Shown: positions 1-61,529, counted from the first letter of the stretch. The stretch: 64,000 bases of DNA from Nannobrachium achirus (GCA_963921795.1 OY997649.1:32952873-33016872), one strand, 5' to 3'. Notes: generated by a model from the sequence alone, not told the origin. Numbers and translations are program-made.

Positions 1-145
1 ATACAGTCTGCATTTGTAATACTTTTCTTTTAAAGCATGAATACATTTTACTGCATAATTGCAGTAGAAATACTGTATAAAGGATACAACTGAAATAGAG
101 TCAAATAAACATGTGCACACATGCATGCAGTCATACAGTACACAC

Positions 146-49755
<49,610 letters not shown>

Positions 49756-49865
49756 CTTTCCGTCCGTGCGTTTCACCTCCTGCTCCTTGTCACCATGTTT
49801 ACATCCATCCACTGACTAGTCTTGTAATGGTGACAGGCGACAGCTTACACTGTTTCCTGAATCAA

Positions 49866-49893
49866 TGACGTCAAATGACAACATACTGGGCGG
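49866..49893 (-). promoter_or_regulatory. vps13a: candidate vps13a core promoter: CRE and GC box
   Basis: A perfect palindromic CRE (TGACGTCA, 49866-49873) and a GGGCGG GC box (49888-49893) lie 110-140 bp upstream of the vps13a start codon. Such sites are common in housekeeping promoters, which suits a broadly expressed gene. No TATA box is evident. The transcription start itself cannot be read from the sequence. Confidence 0.4.
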
Positions 49894-51395
49894 AGCGGAA
49901 CGTTGACTTATACGCAGCGTGAGATCATGTCAGGTTGGCAAAAGAAAAGCTAAACAACTCGAAAATCGACAAAAGCCAAGGTAGGCTACACGGTTTACAC
50001 AAACTCACAAAGACACACGATTTGTTTTTCTTTTTAAGTTCAAAGCACTTTATAGACCCACTAAACTTCTGTACACTGTATTATTTCATGCATACGTGTG
50101 TAAGGATTTGTATTTATTTCAAATTACATTGAGTGAGTCCACTGTACACTGTAGACTCTACAGCAGGGGTGGGCAATTAATTTTCCATGGGGCCACATGA
50201 TCAACAGAAAATATTGTGCAGGGCCGGGCCAAAAGGCAGTGCTCCCCGCAAACTAAACACACGGCTTTACCTCCGACTTCACTAAATAAATACTCCAACA
50301 AGTACATTTTTTGTTGAAAACCCAGCATTTGGCATCGACTTTTCTTTTTTTTGCCACTAAAGGCTAAAGGGCAGGTCGTCTTGACTTGTGACCAGTCTGA
50401 CCACCTGCTTGTTAGTGTTCCTGGGGACAGGTGTCTGGTGAGGCTCTCTTGTGTTGGTGAGGGTCCGGTTATGGTAGGTTCTGTTCTAGTGCACTGGTTC
50501 TCTCAACATTCAAAATCCAAGGTCTCCCCTTAACTCTGACAGTGTGTTTGTTCTGTAACAGAGGTGTCACTGTGAGCTTGTTGAAAAATGTTTACTTTGG
50601 AACTGTAATTAATTAGCTTATAATTTGATGCCAATCAATCAATACTTTTTTACTTTCATACCCAAGTCACTTTCACTGTAACAGAGTATTTGTATCCACA
50701 AGTTTCACAAAGAGTTTACTGGGGAAAGGGTATGTTAATGTGTGCGTCACTTCCTTCACACAGCTGATTCAAATCACTTTAATAACAAAGCAATAAGTAA
50801 TCACCATGCAGAGATTCAGGTGCCACAGGCTCACAGCAGCAAAAGCAAACAATCAGAATGAAACAGCTAAAAGGAACAGGAAGTGATACCCATATTTCAT
50901 GCAAGGGCTCATGGGACACTGGAAACTTGTGGATATTGTGGTAGCCTATTTGCTACTTTAAGTTTTATTAGTGTCCAATAAGTAATAATTCAGATGTTGT
51001 CCTTCCACCATCTGGTGTTAGTAAAGGGTTAACGGCCACAGCACAAGAGGAGTTTCTCAGTGATGCAGATATAGTGAAACGAAAGTTATCAGACAGTGAG
51101 TGAAAGTAGTTTGGTGGCAGTGAACAACAACACACTCTCTAGAAAACCTTTTTTTACTCAAATAACGACAACAATAAACACAGGTGAGTAATACGATAAT
51201 GATTTGTTATATAATTCATTAAGAGAGAATAATATTTACATCAAAGTATACAGACTTGATCTTGCCCTATTAGCTCTCTCTTCTTCTAATGCTATGGACC
51301 CAGAGCTAATCTGACCTATTTTCATATTCAATTCCTATTAGTCCAATCTTTGTTCAAATAAAATTGGGATTTACCAGGAAGTAGCCTGCATACTG

Positions 51396-51737
51396 TAAAG
51401 CCCGTATCAGAGTGTACGGTGGAGAGCTATCCACCGCGAATTTGAGGTGGAAAGCTTTCCACCTCAAGTCAGAAAATAAGTGCACGACATCATAGTCACT
51501 CATGGTGGAGTCCTGTACACCGTGACTGACTGGTCTAGATCGACCAATCAGTGAACGGGGTGTAGAGCCTGTCTGTCTGATAGTAAAAACAGAGAGATGT
51601 GTTGGGACTTGCGGTGTAAAGCTCTCCACCGCGAGGAATGATGTAACGTTGTAGTTTCCTGACTCAAAAAGACTCGAAAAGACTACACCGCGGTGTAAAG
51701 CCTTCCACCGCCCAGGCGACTATGATGCCGGCTTAAT
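51396..51737. mobile_element. MITE with four internal GGTGGA-TCCACC hairpins
   Basis: Imperfect inverted ends TAAAGCCCGTATCAGAGT and ATGATGCCGGCTTA bound about 340 bp. Palindromic units lie at 51417-51436, 51444-51465 (perfect 22 bp, GAGGTGGAAAGCTTTCCACC), 51611-51632 and 51691-51710. It resembles a PIF/Harbinger-type MITE by its ends, but I cannot confirm the target duplication. Confidence 0.6.
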
Positions 51738-52033
51738 AGTCTATGTGTGTGTCAGTTAATATGAGCATCAGATTCACAACTGGAGAAGTGTGCTCCTCTG
51801 AGCGCAGATCTCTGCCGGGCCTGGTTGACTATCCAGGGCTTGCAAATCTAAGCTAATCGGCCGGAAAGCGATCTGAAAGATCCGTCTCAATCACATGACT
51901 TCAGAGAGGATGTGTAGTAGTGTACCAATTTAGCAAAGAGGGTGTTTTAAGGAAAACGTAAAATGTCAGTAGCCTATCCACCTGTTTCCGCAAGACTTTA
52001 CTGTAGCATTATCTGCGGGACACTTCCGGTTAA

Positions 52034-52090
52034 CAGCAGACATACAAGCTCACGTCGCGTTGCAGATGCAACCGCTGTGAGCTTGTAGAT
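52034..52090. repeat. hairpin module, copy 12
   Basis: GCAGACATACAAGCTCAC and GTGAGCTTGTAGATCAC with the centre GTTGCAGATGCAAC. This is the only copy outside vps13a. Confidence 0.75.
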
Positions 52091-52717
52091 CACACTTGGC
52101 TGCGACGCCGGAAATGCCGCTCGCCTTCTGCGCAATGCACGATGTGATGTTGGAAAGTTGTGGATACTGTATCTTCAAAAGACATTTTTACTGCAGGTAC
52201 AGTTCAAGAGTTGTAGGTGAAAAAAGGGAAATGCCACCATAAGGCTAATTTGAAAGGCCCCATATTATTTTTCCTCGAACAGCTTGCCCCCCAGATGTTC
52301 TTGTATACTTTCATTTGTTTTACAGAGGTTAAGATTAGGAATACGTTTAGGGTTAGGCATAGTTTTACTGATATTAAGTTTCGTTTTTGGTGTAGGTTTT
52401 GGCGTTAGTTTTACTGAGATTAAATTTAGGAATAAGGTTAGGTGCATAGTGTTATGCTTAGGAATACCTAGTGCGACCCTTCCGAGGTCGCCGGATTTGC
52501 CTAGTCACTAGCGCGACCCTTCCGAGGTCGCTGGATTTGGTGGGCGTGTTTTGTATCCATTTGAATCATTTGGGGTGGATGTTATTCCTTGGCCTACTGG
52601 GAGCGAGAGAGCAAAGTTTCACACCGGTCAGTCCAGTGATGCCACAGATTAGCTGCTTACAGAAACACAGACGGACAAGGGCAAAAACATAATTTCCAGC
52701 CAACTAAACAAAATGTC

Positions 52718-52738
52718 TTCTTTCACTTTTATTCCCAG
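52718..52738 (+). other. candidate 3' splice site upstream of TRIM start
   Basis: A pyrimidine-rich tract ending TTTATTCCCAG lies 9 nt before the TRIM ATG. It suggests that a non-coding first exon lies upstream and that the coding region is carried on one final exon. Confidence 0.55.
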
Positions 52739-52747
52739 TGTGTAGTA

Positions 52748-54397
52748 ATGGCGTCTGCCAGCATTCTCCTGTCTGAAGAGCAGTTCCTGTGTTCCATCTG
52801 TCTGGATGTGTTCACTGATCCAATCAGCACTCCATGTGGACACAACTACTGCAACACCTGTATCACACATTACTGGGACACTACTGATGTTTGTCAGTGT
52901 CCACTATGTAACAAAACCTTCTATACAAGACCAGAATTATCTGTTAACAAGGTCGTCTCTGAAATGGCTGATCAGCTCAGGAAGTCAAAGCAGCTGAAAA
53001 CACCTTCCAGCATAAACCAAGAACCTGCTGAACCAGATGAAGTCTCCTGTGACGTTTGTACTGAGACCAAACTCAAAGCCCTGAAGTCCTGCCTGGTGTG
53101 TCTGACCTCCTACTGTGAGACTCACCTGGAGCCTCATCACAGAGTCACACGGTTAAAACGACACAAACTAATCGACCCTGTAAAGAACCTGGAAGATATT
53201 CTGTGTCAGAAACATGACAGACCTCTGGAGCTGTTCTGTAAGACTGACTACATGTGTGTTTGTCAGTTCTGCACTGAGTCAGACCACAAGTTACATCAAA
53301 TTGTATCTCTGGAAGAGGCTTATGAAGAAAAGAAGGCTGAGCTGGGAAAGAAAGAGGCTGAAATTCAGCAGTTGATCCAGGAGAGACAAGTGAAGATTCA
53401 GGAGGTCCAACAATCTGTAGAGCTCAGTAAGAAAGCTGCAGACAGAGAGATGGCAGACAGTGTGCAGGTCTTAACTGCTCTGATCAGCTGTATTGAGAGA
53501 AGCCAGGCTGAGCTCACTGATTTGATTGAGGAGAAACGGAAAACAACAGAGAAACAGGCTGAAGGCTTCATTAAAGAGCTGCAACAGGAAATCAGTGAAT
53601 TAAAGAAGAGAAGATCTGAGCTGAAGCAGCTCTCACACACTGAAGACCACCTCCACCTCCTCCAGAACATCACATCCATTAACACTCCTCCACCCACCAA
53701 GGACTGGACAAAGGTCAACGTCCCTCAGTCTTCATATGTGGGGACTGTTAGGACAGCTGTGGCTCAGCTGGAGAAGACACTCAGTCAAGAGATGGAGAAG
53801 AACCTGCGTGATGTTGAGCTGAGGAGGATCCAGCAATATGCAGTGGATGTGACTCTGGACCCTAATACAGCACACCCTGGACTCATCCTGTCGGAGGATG
53901 GAAAGCAAGTGAGTCCTGGAAACGTACATAAGAATGTCCCAGACAACCCAGAGAGATTCTCTCAATGTGTCTGTGTCTTAGGAAAACAAAGCTTCTCCTC
54001 AGGAAGGTTTTACTATGAGGTTCAGGTTAAAGGGAAGACTGGCTGGGATCTAGGAGTGGTCAGAGAGTCCAGCAACAGGAAGGGACAAATCGCAGCGAAC
54101 CCCAACAATGGTTACTGGTCTATATGGTTGAGGAATGGAAATGAGTACAAGGCTCTTGCTGACCCTCTTGTCCTCTTCCCTGTAAGAGAGAAGGTCCAGA
54201 AAGTGGGAGTGTTTGTGGATTATGAGGAGGGTCTGGTCTCCTTTTATGATGTGGAGGCAAGAGTTCATCTCTACTCTTTCACTGGCTGCACCTTCACTGA
54301 AAAACTATATCCATTCTTTAGTCCACATTTATACAACAGTGGTGAAAACTCTGCTCCTCTGATCATCTCTCCTGTCAGTGTCAATCATACAGATTAG
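52748..54397 (+). CDS. bloodthirsty-like TRIM E3 ligase (RING, B-boxes, coiled coil, PRY-SPRY)
   Basis: A 549-residue single-exon frame. The RING finger has C15-C18, C30-H32, C35-C38 and C51-C54, a complete C3HC4 set, so E3 ubiquitin ligase activity is plausible. A B-box1-like region (C101, C104 onward) and a B-box2 (about 150-192, CQKHDRPLELFC) follow, then a coiled coil (about 195-310) and a PRY-SPRY domain (about 355-545, with LDPNTAHPGLILSEDGK, RFYYEVQVKGKTGWDLGV). The start MASASILLSEEQFLCSICLD is typical of teleost bloodthirsty-related TRIMs, a large family implicated in antiviral and developmental roles. The SPRY domain would bind the target. An AATAAA lies at 54645. No frameshift or missing zinc ligand is seen, so it looks functional. 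It is convergent with the C2CD4 gene and divergent from vps13a. Confidence 0.92.
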   Translation: MASASILLSEEQFLCSICLDVFTDPISTPCGHNYCNTCITHYWDTTDVCQCPLCNKTFYTRPELSVNKVVSEMADQLRKSKQLKTPSSINQEPAEPDEVSCDVCTETKLKALKSCLVCLTSYCETHLEPHHRVTRLKRHKLIDPVKNLEDILCQKHDRPLELFCKTDYMCVCQFCTESDHKLHQIVSLEEAYEEKKAELGKKEAEIQQLIQERQVKIQEVQQSVELSKKAADREMADSVQVLTALISCIERSQAELTDLIEEKRKTTEKQAEGFIKELQQEISELKKRRSELKQLSHTEDHLHLLQNITSINTPPPTKDWTKVNVPQSSYVGTVRTAVAQLEKTLSQEMEKNLRDVELRRIQQYAVDVTLDPNTAHPGLILSEDGKQVSPGNVHKNVPDNPERFSQCVCVLGKQSFSSGRFYYEVQVKGKTGWDLGVVRESSNRKGQIAANPNNGYWSIWLRNGNEYKALADPLVLFPVREKVQKVGVFVDYEEGLVSFYDVEARVHLYSFTGCTFTEKLYPFFSPHLYNSGENSAPLIISPVSVNHTD

Positions 54398-54644
54398 ACT
54401 AATGTATATAGAAGGGTTCATTTGCTTTTTTTTTATAATTGTTTTGTCCTAATGATGAGATTTATATGCGGTTCATTGTTAGTCAAGCTATTGAATTGCA
54501 TTCTATTGAAACACATTTAGCCGAAATCCCAGTAAGTGTCTGTCTTTGTTTTGTACAAGTAAGTACTGCATATTTAATGGCATTCAGGTTTAAGTTAAAA
54601 TTTACATTTCTGTTTATTAATGTGCAGGATTAATATCTATCAGG

Positions 54645-54650
54645 AATAAA
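54645..54650 (+). other. polyadenylation signal for the TRIM gene
   Basis: AATAAA about 250 bp after the stop codon. A second candidate lies near 54985. The 3' UTR is AT-rich, as usual. Confidence 0.45.
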
Positions 54651-55840
54651 ACTAAATTGAATTGTCAGTCTTGTAATACTATTACTAGGCTATAGAACAT
54701 TTAATTGAAACTATGCAAAGATTCTGCAATGAGTGTTGTTAATGTCTCTTATGTACTGTAGTTATCAATTATGTTATCAATTATAGAAGATGGAAATTGT
54801 GATTATTCAAAAGTTGCATACATTAAGCTTGTTAGTGTGATTTGGGGTCATGTTGTCACTTTCATTAATGTATATGTAATGTGGAATTGTGCCAAACAAG
54901 TTCTGCACGTCTGGTATTTGCTATAGAAGAAGAGCTCTGTTTGATACAATGAAAATATATAACACATTGTTTGGTGGTTTTACAATAAATATTCATGGGA
55001 GCATTATCCACTGTGCAGAGTGTTCCTGTCTTTCACCTGTTCTCTCCTGCACTATTGTTTGGATGTGCAGTAAATGTATGATGACTTTCTTTATTTTATT
55101 GTGAACATAGCCGATCACAGAATGTAACAATATTTATGTCCACAATCCACATTATAGATACAAATACAAGGACACACATATTTACAGTGTGCTGGATAAA
55201 AATAGTCTGTTAATCCCAGACAAAATATCCAAACACCCCTCAGAGCTATGAATGGCTATCAGAAAAGAGGCAGCAAAGGGTTTTGGCTACCAAAAGAGAC
55301 AGCACAGGGTTTTGCAAGCCGTTTGGCTGCTTATTGGGGGCATCCCACGTTGGAAGCCTCTTCGGGCCAAATTTGACTCTGTGATTAAATGGATTAGTAG
55401 TATAAATTATCTACAAGCTTGCCACATAGTAGCACTGAGCAGAACAATGTCTGCACTCAAGTAAAGGAAAATTACCACATTTTAGTTTAGTATGGGCATG
55501 CATGCACATTTCTATCTCTGCCAAGAAGGTCATATTTTCAAAAACAGCGTGTCATAGGACCTTTCATTTAAACTTTTATTTAAGCAGGTCCTACCGAGAT
55601 CCTGGTACAGAACCCTAGTATACAGACAAATATTTACAATTATAAGTGTCCAAATGAATTATACTTAGGAGAAACATCCAAAAGAAGAATACCGATAGTA
55701 TACATTTGAAAATAGAAATGTACATACCGTCAACATATAGTATTTGTATTTTGTATACATGTACACTAACACTACAGTATGTTAGCAGGACATCAGAGAT
55801 GAAGGTGGGTGTCTGCACTATATCGAGCATGTTTTATTAG
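54651..55840. other. intergenic: TRIM to C2CD4 (tail to tail)
   Basis: AT-rich DNA without a recognisable gene. A repeat-like TTTATTTAAGCAGGTCCTAC segment lies at 55575-55595. Near 55833 an AATAAA on the minus strand follows the C2CD4 stop almost at once. Confidence 0.5.
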
Positions 55841-57160
55841 TTATTTGTTTGTCTGCCCAGTTGACTGTTGCTCTACTGATTTCACAGAGATTAACTGAGC
55901 TAATGGTTTAGTAATTATTCCTACCACCTTCCCTCGTCGCAGTGTTGCTGACCTTGGTTTATCAATCACCTTCACCCTGAGATCCAGTACCAGAATGTTC
56001 TCCTGACTCAGCTCTGTGAAGAAGAAGTCTTCATTGAATACAGGACTGCGGCAGTTCCTGATGGTGGTGCTGTTCTGACGCTGCATCTTGCCTGGGGTCA
56101 AACACAGACTCAGGGCACAGTTCAAAGGTCTTTGGTCTCCGTCATCCCTCAGGTCCTCCACGGACACCACACGAATTCGGACGGTGGAGAGGGAGCAAAA
56201 AGTGAAGGAGGTGAAGGCAGTGCGTTCGGCGGACAGCCGGATCCTACCACGTCCCGGCAGCAGGAGGATGTGCTCCTGCTGGAGACGCTCCTGACAGTGG
56301 AGGACATCCAGTGGGAAGAGTATGGGTGGGGCCAGACTGACTGAACTGCTCATTGATTTAGGTAAGTGATTGGGAAAGCATGTTAAAGGCGATGCTTCCC
56401 TCTTCCACCTTTGCCCCTTCTCCTCTCTAGCGTTGTATAGCAGAGGGCAGGATATTGCTGCTTTCAAGGGACAGACTAATGTAGTGGGAGGCCTTTTCAG
56501 CCCTTGACAGTTGTCTTCTTCACTGTCTAATAAGAAGGGGTTAGCTGAGGAAGAATTATGTGGGGAGCCAGGGGGCGAAGAGTCATTGGAGGAAGAAGTG
56601 CTTCCTGTATCTGATAGGCTTTCACAGGAGAACAAAGGAAGGAATCTGTATGAGGTTGTTTTCTGCAGATTTCTTTCATGTAACAATTTGGTTGCTTTCA
56701 TAGGCAGGCTTCTGTCCAATATATAGCCAGGAATCTTAGAGTGAAAAAGAGACTCTTTACGCAAAGTATTAGGGCTTTCATACATGCCTGCCAGGCCGTA
56801 TCCCTCTGCAGAGAATGGCAATGGCTTCTTTCTGGCCATTCTGGACTCAGTAGTTACTGTATCCACATCCTTAAACTTGACATCTATTGTGATTGATGAA
56901 GCATGGTCCCTGTGTATCTCACTCTGATTGTGCAGGTAATCTTGTGTTCTCTCAGTGGCCAACAGAGGGCCCTTCTTGTAGAGTCTTGGAGGTAGACAGA
57001 ACTCCGGTATGGTGTCTGGAGTGAGGACATTGTGGTGCAGTTTTCTGGAGAGACTGGCTTTGGCAGAGAGGCCGAGATGATCCTCACCATTCCCCACATG
57101 CTGACTCAGATCAAGGGGAATGCTCTCCATGCCTTCCCTGATCTTTCCCAACAGCCACAT
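55841..57160 (-). CDS. C2 calcium-dependent domain containing 4 (C2CD4) family protein
   Basis: A 439-residue single-exon frame. It starts MWLLGKIREG, like human C2CD4A (MWCLERLRLG), and carries the family signatures NVLTPDTIPEFCLPPRLYK and YESPNTLRKESLFHSKIPGY. A serine-rich, low-complexity middle precedes a C-terminal C2 domain (about residues 300-425: GRIRLSAERTAF, VRIRVVSVEDLRDDGDQR, ALSLCLTPGKMQRQNSTTIR, FNEDFFFTEL). The loops lack a full set of calcium-binding Asp residues, as in other members, so calcium dependence is doubtful. C2CD4A/B are nuclear, inflammation- and islet-related proteins; which orthologue this is cannot be decided from one sequence. It lies upstream of and codirectional with vps13a, as C2CD4A/B lie next to VPS13C in human. 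Confidence 0.9.
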   Translation of the reverse strand: MWLLGKIREGMESIPLDLSQHVGNGEDHLGLSAKASLSRKLHHNVLTPDTIPEFCLPPRLYKKGPLLATERTQDYLHNQSEIHRDHASSITIDVKFKDVDTVTTESRMARKKPLPFSAEGYGLAGMYESPNTLRKESLFHSKIPGYILDRSLPMKATKLLHERNLQKTTSYRFLPLFSCESLSDTGSTSSSNDSSPPGSPHNSSSANPFLLDSEEDNCQGLKRPPTTLVCPLKAAISCPLLYNAREEKGQRWKREASPLTCFPNHLPKSMSSSVSLAPPILFPLDVLHCQERLQQEHILLLPGRGRIRLSAERTAFTSFTFCSLSTVRIRVVSVEDLRDDGDQRPLNCALSLCLTPGKMQRQNSTTIRNCRSPVFNEDFFFTELSQENILVLDLRVKVIDKPRSATLRRGKVVGIITKPLAQLISVKSVEQQSTGQTNK

Positions 57161-57392
57161 TGTTGTTTCTCAGAATTATAGACACCACAAAGGTCAGTGG
57201 TCAAATTCCTATAAAAGATTTGTTGACAAAATAATGAGCAAACAAAATGTTCATTCCTGCATTGATTCAAACACATTTTATTCCATTTATTCAATTTTAT
57301 TACACAGTAATTAAACTAATTTACAGTGTCATTGAGTAAATATATTTTATATTAATGATGAATGAATGATTATAAATATGAATTTAAGTATT

Positions 57393-57688
57393 TAGTAAAA
57401 AATAAAACATAACAATAATCCAAAACCATTACATATTGTGGTGACCCGTTTGGTTACAGAGATTTTTCCCAGATTGCAGAGATTCTAAATTGAACCATGG
57501 ACAACATCAAATTTTGATGTATCCTACAAGGTATTCAATTTAGTAACAAATAAAACGTAACAATAATCCAAAACAATTACATATTGTGGTCACCCATTTT
57601 GGTTACGAAGATTGTTCCCAGATTGCAGAGATTCTAAATTGAACCATGGACAACATCTAATTTCGATGTATCCTACAAGGTATTCAAT
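57393..57688. repeat. 148-bp tandem duplication upstream of C2CD4
   Basis: Two nearly identical units (57393-57540, 57541-57688) sharing TAACAATAATCCAAAAC, CCCAGATTGCAGAGATTC and GGACAACATC segments. They start about 230 bp 5' of the C2CD4 start codon. Confidence 0.85.
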
Positions 57689-58088
57689 GGGGTTGGTGTA
57701 TACAGAAGCCAAAAGCAGATCTACCAAATTCAGTACTCTCTGCTGGAAGGCCCACCAAATCTCATACAATGCTGAGTACAATCTATCTACCTAAATTAAT
57801 TCATAACGTTTGAAATATAACTCTAATCAAAATGATAGACTGTGCTGACTTTCTCAATTCTAAAATGTCTAAAATGTTTATAAGAATGGTGAAAAGTCAG
57901 GGCTTTTCTACTTACCTGTTGAGTTCTGTTCTGTGGCTCTCTGGAGAATTTGTTGTCTGTGTGTTAGGTGCATGGCTAGTGACGTACATTTAAAAGCTAA
58001 TGTCAGGCACTGCATCACTGGTCACTGCCTGCCATCACCCTACCAACACAAAGAGCCACCCACTCAGCCACATACGCACGCACGAGCG

Positions 58089-58214
<126 letters not shown>

Positions 58215-59046
58215 GAAATGAATTGAATTGAAATGAAATTGTATTCTCTATTCCATGTATTTCCAGATAAGAAACAAAATAAACAAAATGGTTATACTGT
58301 ACAGTAGGATGGATGGAAGTGGATGTTGGCCAAGTGCACTTACAGGATGTTTATTTTCACAGGTTTCATTTGATGTTTTAATAGCAAATGTTATAGATTT
58401 AATATCCCAAAGGTTGAAAATATTATGGCCTCACACACAATTCGATATTTGAGGAACATTTTTAAGAAGATGTTTTTCAAACTTTTGAAAAGACATTTGA
58501 TATTGGTATTTAGCACATCTAGTAAAAATTGTCTATTAAGTGATATTCATTTATAGCGTTTAAGAAAATAATGTAATAAAGTGCTTTAGGGTAGGCACAT
58601 CAATGAAAATAACACAAATAAAAATAAGAAATCCAAACACATCCCCAAATTATATGAAATATTTGCTTCCAGTCAAGATACTTTTCGGACAAACTGTGGC
58701 AAGAAGTGGTAATTACCACTTCATAAAAAAATTAATTGAAACTGGAACACTTTATACTGTGAACGGGTCCTGATACAGTATTTTCTGTTTATTAAAGAGC
58801 TGGATGGACGGGGAGAAAGCTGTAATTGAACAAACACTCTGTGTCAAAGATTACATCTGATACACACCGTGACCTGACGGCTTTGCTATTTTACACCCCT
58901 TATATTGAAAGTGAAGCTCTCTCTTGCTGTGATGACACCACTTTAAGCTGTTCATAAAGCTGACCTCTAGCTCAAAAATAAGCTCCCCAGGCCCACTGAC
59001 ACCACCTACCACCTCAAACACATGACCTTTATACTTGACAGAGCAT

Positions 59047-59160
<114 letters not shown>

Positions 59161-59749
59161 TCACGTGTTTGTGCTGCGTGCATGCGAGCAGGTTTTCTGT
59201 AAACTTTAAAGGATTACTTTACATTTTATTAACTCTCCTATTTCTAATCTAGCTGTCAATTTAATAACTGAAAAATTACGAATATTTTACAAATGAACAG
59301 AGAAATTTTAACAATGTTTATAATTAGCACAATATTATAATATTGTTCGGGTTATACCTTTATGATATACATATAGTATCAAAGTATAGTATAGTGTAGT
59401 ATCACCAATAGGACTGTGTTTCCCTCAAGCCTACTGTTTCAGATATGATCATTTTCACCACTAGAGGGTATACGTTAATTACATTTGCCATGAGATCCCA
59501 AACCACGTTTTAGTCTTGGTTAAAATATTGTTTGGAGGCAGAGATTAATTCTTCCAACACTGATTTAGTATCTAGGAAAATGAATGGCTGCAATGCTGAG
59601 AAAAAAAAGGTCATATACGGTAATTGTATTGTTATTTATGGCTATATACAGGTAGATACATGCAGATAGATACAAAAATAATAATTATGCAATTAAAGAC
59701 AACAGTACTCACCGGCCTACCTATGTGTGCCTGTGCATATGAATGATGA

Positions 59750-60110
59750 ATATACAGTACAGGAGCCAGGGGCCCGAGGACCGCCCAGAGGTCAGGTGGC
59801 TTTTTGTTGGAGTGAAGACCATCTTTATTACACTAATAAAAACCCAGAGTGCTCTCTGTAATGGAGAGATAAATGAATGGAGCCATCAGAAGACCATGCC
59901 TTTAAACGCTGTCACAGCTGCAATTAAGGCTAACGAGAGAACAGGACATTGTTGCCAAATGTTCTACCATTGTCTAATGCATTAATGTCTTGGGGCCCGC
60001 AATTAAAATGTTCTCCCGATTCTGTAGGCCAGTCGTGCAGAATGTTTTTAGGCTTTTAATATACAAGTCCACCATACTTCATTCTGGTTCCCTTGATTGC
60101 AGAGGCTTGA
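59750..60110. promoter_or_regulatory. candidate conserved non-coding element 1
   Basis: Unlike its surroundings, this stretch is repeat-free, of balanced composition and dense in homeodomain-type CAATTAA/TAATGCATTAA cores (GCTGCAATTAAGGCTAACGA, CTAATGCATTAATGTC, CCCGCAATTAAAATG). This is the look of vertebrate developmental enhancers. There is no coding frame. Conservation itself cannot be seen from one sequence. Confidence 0.35.
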
Positions 60111-60719
60111 GTTTATAGATAATACGCCTGATAAGAATTGAAGCGGTGCTGTGCACATTGTGAGATTAATGCTCAAATGAAAGAAGAAATTGTGAGGTAC
60201 TTGCAATTCAAGAACCTTTCACTCATTGGTCTCTTGTTTCTTTCTTTTCTCTTTGTGGGTTATGATTGATCTCATTGTACAGTAATTGTCTCTTCTAACT
60301 GCAGGCACTGTAACTTCATTCCTCTTGCCACTATAGCCCAGAGCTACATGAGACCTTTTCACCTTCCATCCATGAAAAGTTGTACTGGAAAGGTGGCTCT
60401 TTCAGCCTTGTAGACTAGAAATGAGTAAAAGAGAACAGGATTCAGAGGAAGTCACTGACTCACTGCTTTGGGTTGATCCTGATCCTAAGCGACTAAGGAC
60501 CCCAAAGGAAAAGTTCCCTTTACTTCTTGTTTCAAGACTTTGAACCTACTAAAATTACCCTTCCTGAGGATTTAGGCCGGCAGTGTCATCATGCCAAATC
60601 TTTGGTACCACATTTTCCCTGTACCGCTGCCAATTACGATGTTTTGACATTATGATGAGATCAACATTTAAAGTTCCAAGTACAAACTTTCAGCGGAGGG
60701 AAAGTCACACTTTGTTAAT

Positions 60720-61135
60720 TTCCATTTTAGTTTATTCTTTATTGTCCAGGCCATAAATAACCCTCAATGAGCACTAATTCTATCATAAAGCACTTATCAT
60801 TCTCCAAAGGTTCAAGAAGTTCTTGGCAAGGGTCAATGAAACTTCTTTCCAGTCCGGACTTTGCACTGCAGGAGAAAATGAAAAATGTGTAAATTGGAGA
60901 GGAGAATGGTGGGAAGGAGGCCAGGAAGGCTGAACCACTGACCCATGATAAAGTATAATAATGGCTAATAAAGTAGAATATTTTGTCCCATTAAATATGG
61001 ATGGCAGCTTGGAGAAGATAATGAGCTACGTCAGAAGACCTTACTCAAAGGACAGAGCAGAGACAATACTTCAGCTGCTGAGTGCAAAGCGAGCCTGACC
61101 TATAGAGCACTGAATCACAGACTGATAACTTAACT
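60720..61135. promoter_or_regulatory. candidate conserved non-coding element 2
   Basis: Another repeat-free stretch with complex sequence, e.g. CTTATCATTCTCCAAAGGTT (TCF-like TCAAAG core on the other strand), GGAAGGAGGCCAGGAAGGCT and GATGGCAGCTTGGAGAAGAT. It is called on composition only. Confidence 0.25.
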
Positions 61136-61529
61136 AACCTAAGAGGGAGGGAGGGAGAGATGAAGATCCCTAAGAGAAAGAAAGGAAATTTAGAAAGAGT
61201 GTTAGAGAGAATTAGTCACAACAAAAAGAAGACTTCTTGTGGAAAAGCTAAGCAGGTAGAGTATAATGGGAGAAACACATAAACGTACAGTAGTCTATGC
61301 ACACGCACAATAATGACATTCACAGATAAGCTTACTGTGTATTTATTTAACATACTTGGCAAATAAAATAATTCTGATTCTGAGAAAGACGGTGTAAGAC
61401 AGGGAGGAACGGGTGGAGGGAGGCAGGGAGCATTTGTGGAAAGACTCGAGTAAAAGAGTTATAGTAATGTGCGGTGGTCTGTGTGACCTGTCGTTAGGGT
61501 TCTCTCACATGACAGCTTCTCTCTGTCTC

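Larger units (their letters stand above)
49813..52737. other. intergenic: vps13a to TRIM
   Basis: Contains the vps13a 5' flank, a hAT-like terminus CAGGGGTGGGCAATTAATTT at 50165, a small inverted-repeat element (51396-51734), hairpin-module copy 12 (52034-52090), GGTTAGG-type degenerate sequence (52325-52445) and a ~32-bp duplicated GCGACCCTTCCGAGGTCG unit (52469-52540). I see no gene. Confidence 0.6.

Noticed and set aside
49756..49812. Upstream in-frame Met extending vps13a by 19 residues
   Set aside because: VPS13A proteins start at MVFES, and the extension is Lys/Asp-rich with no family counterpart.
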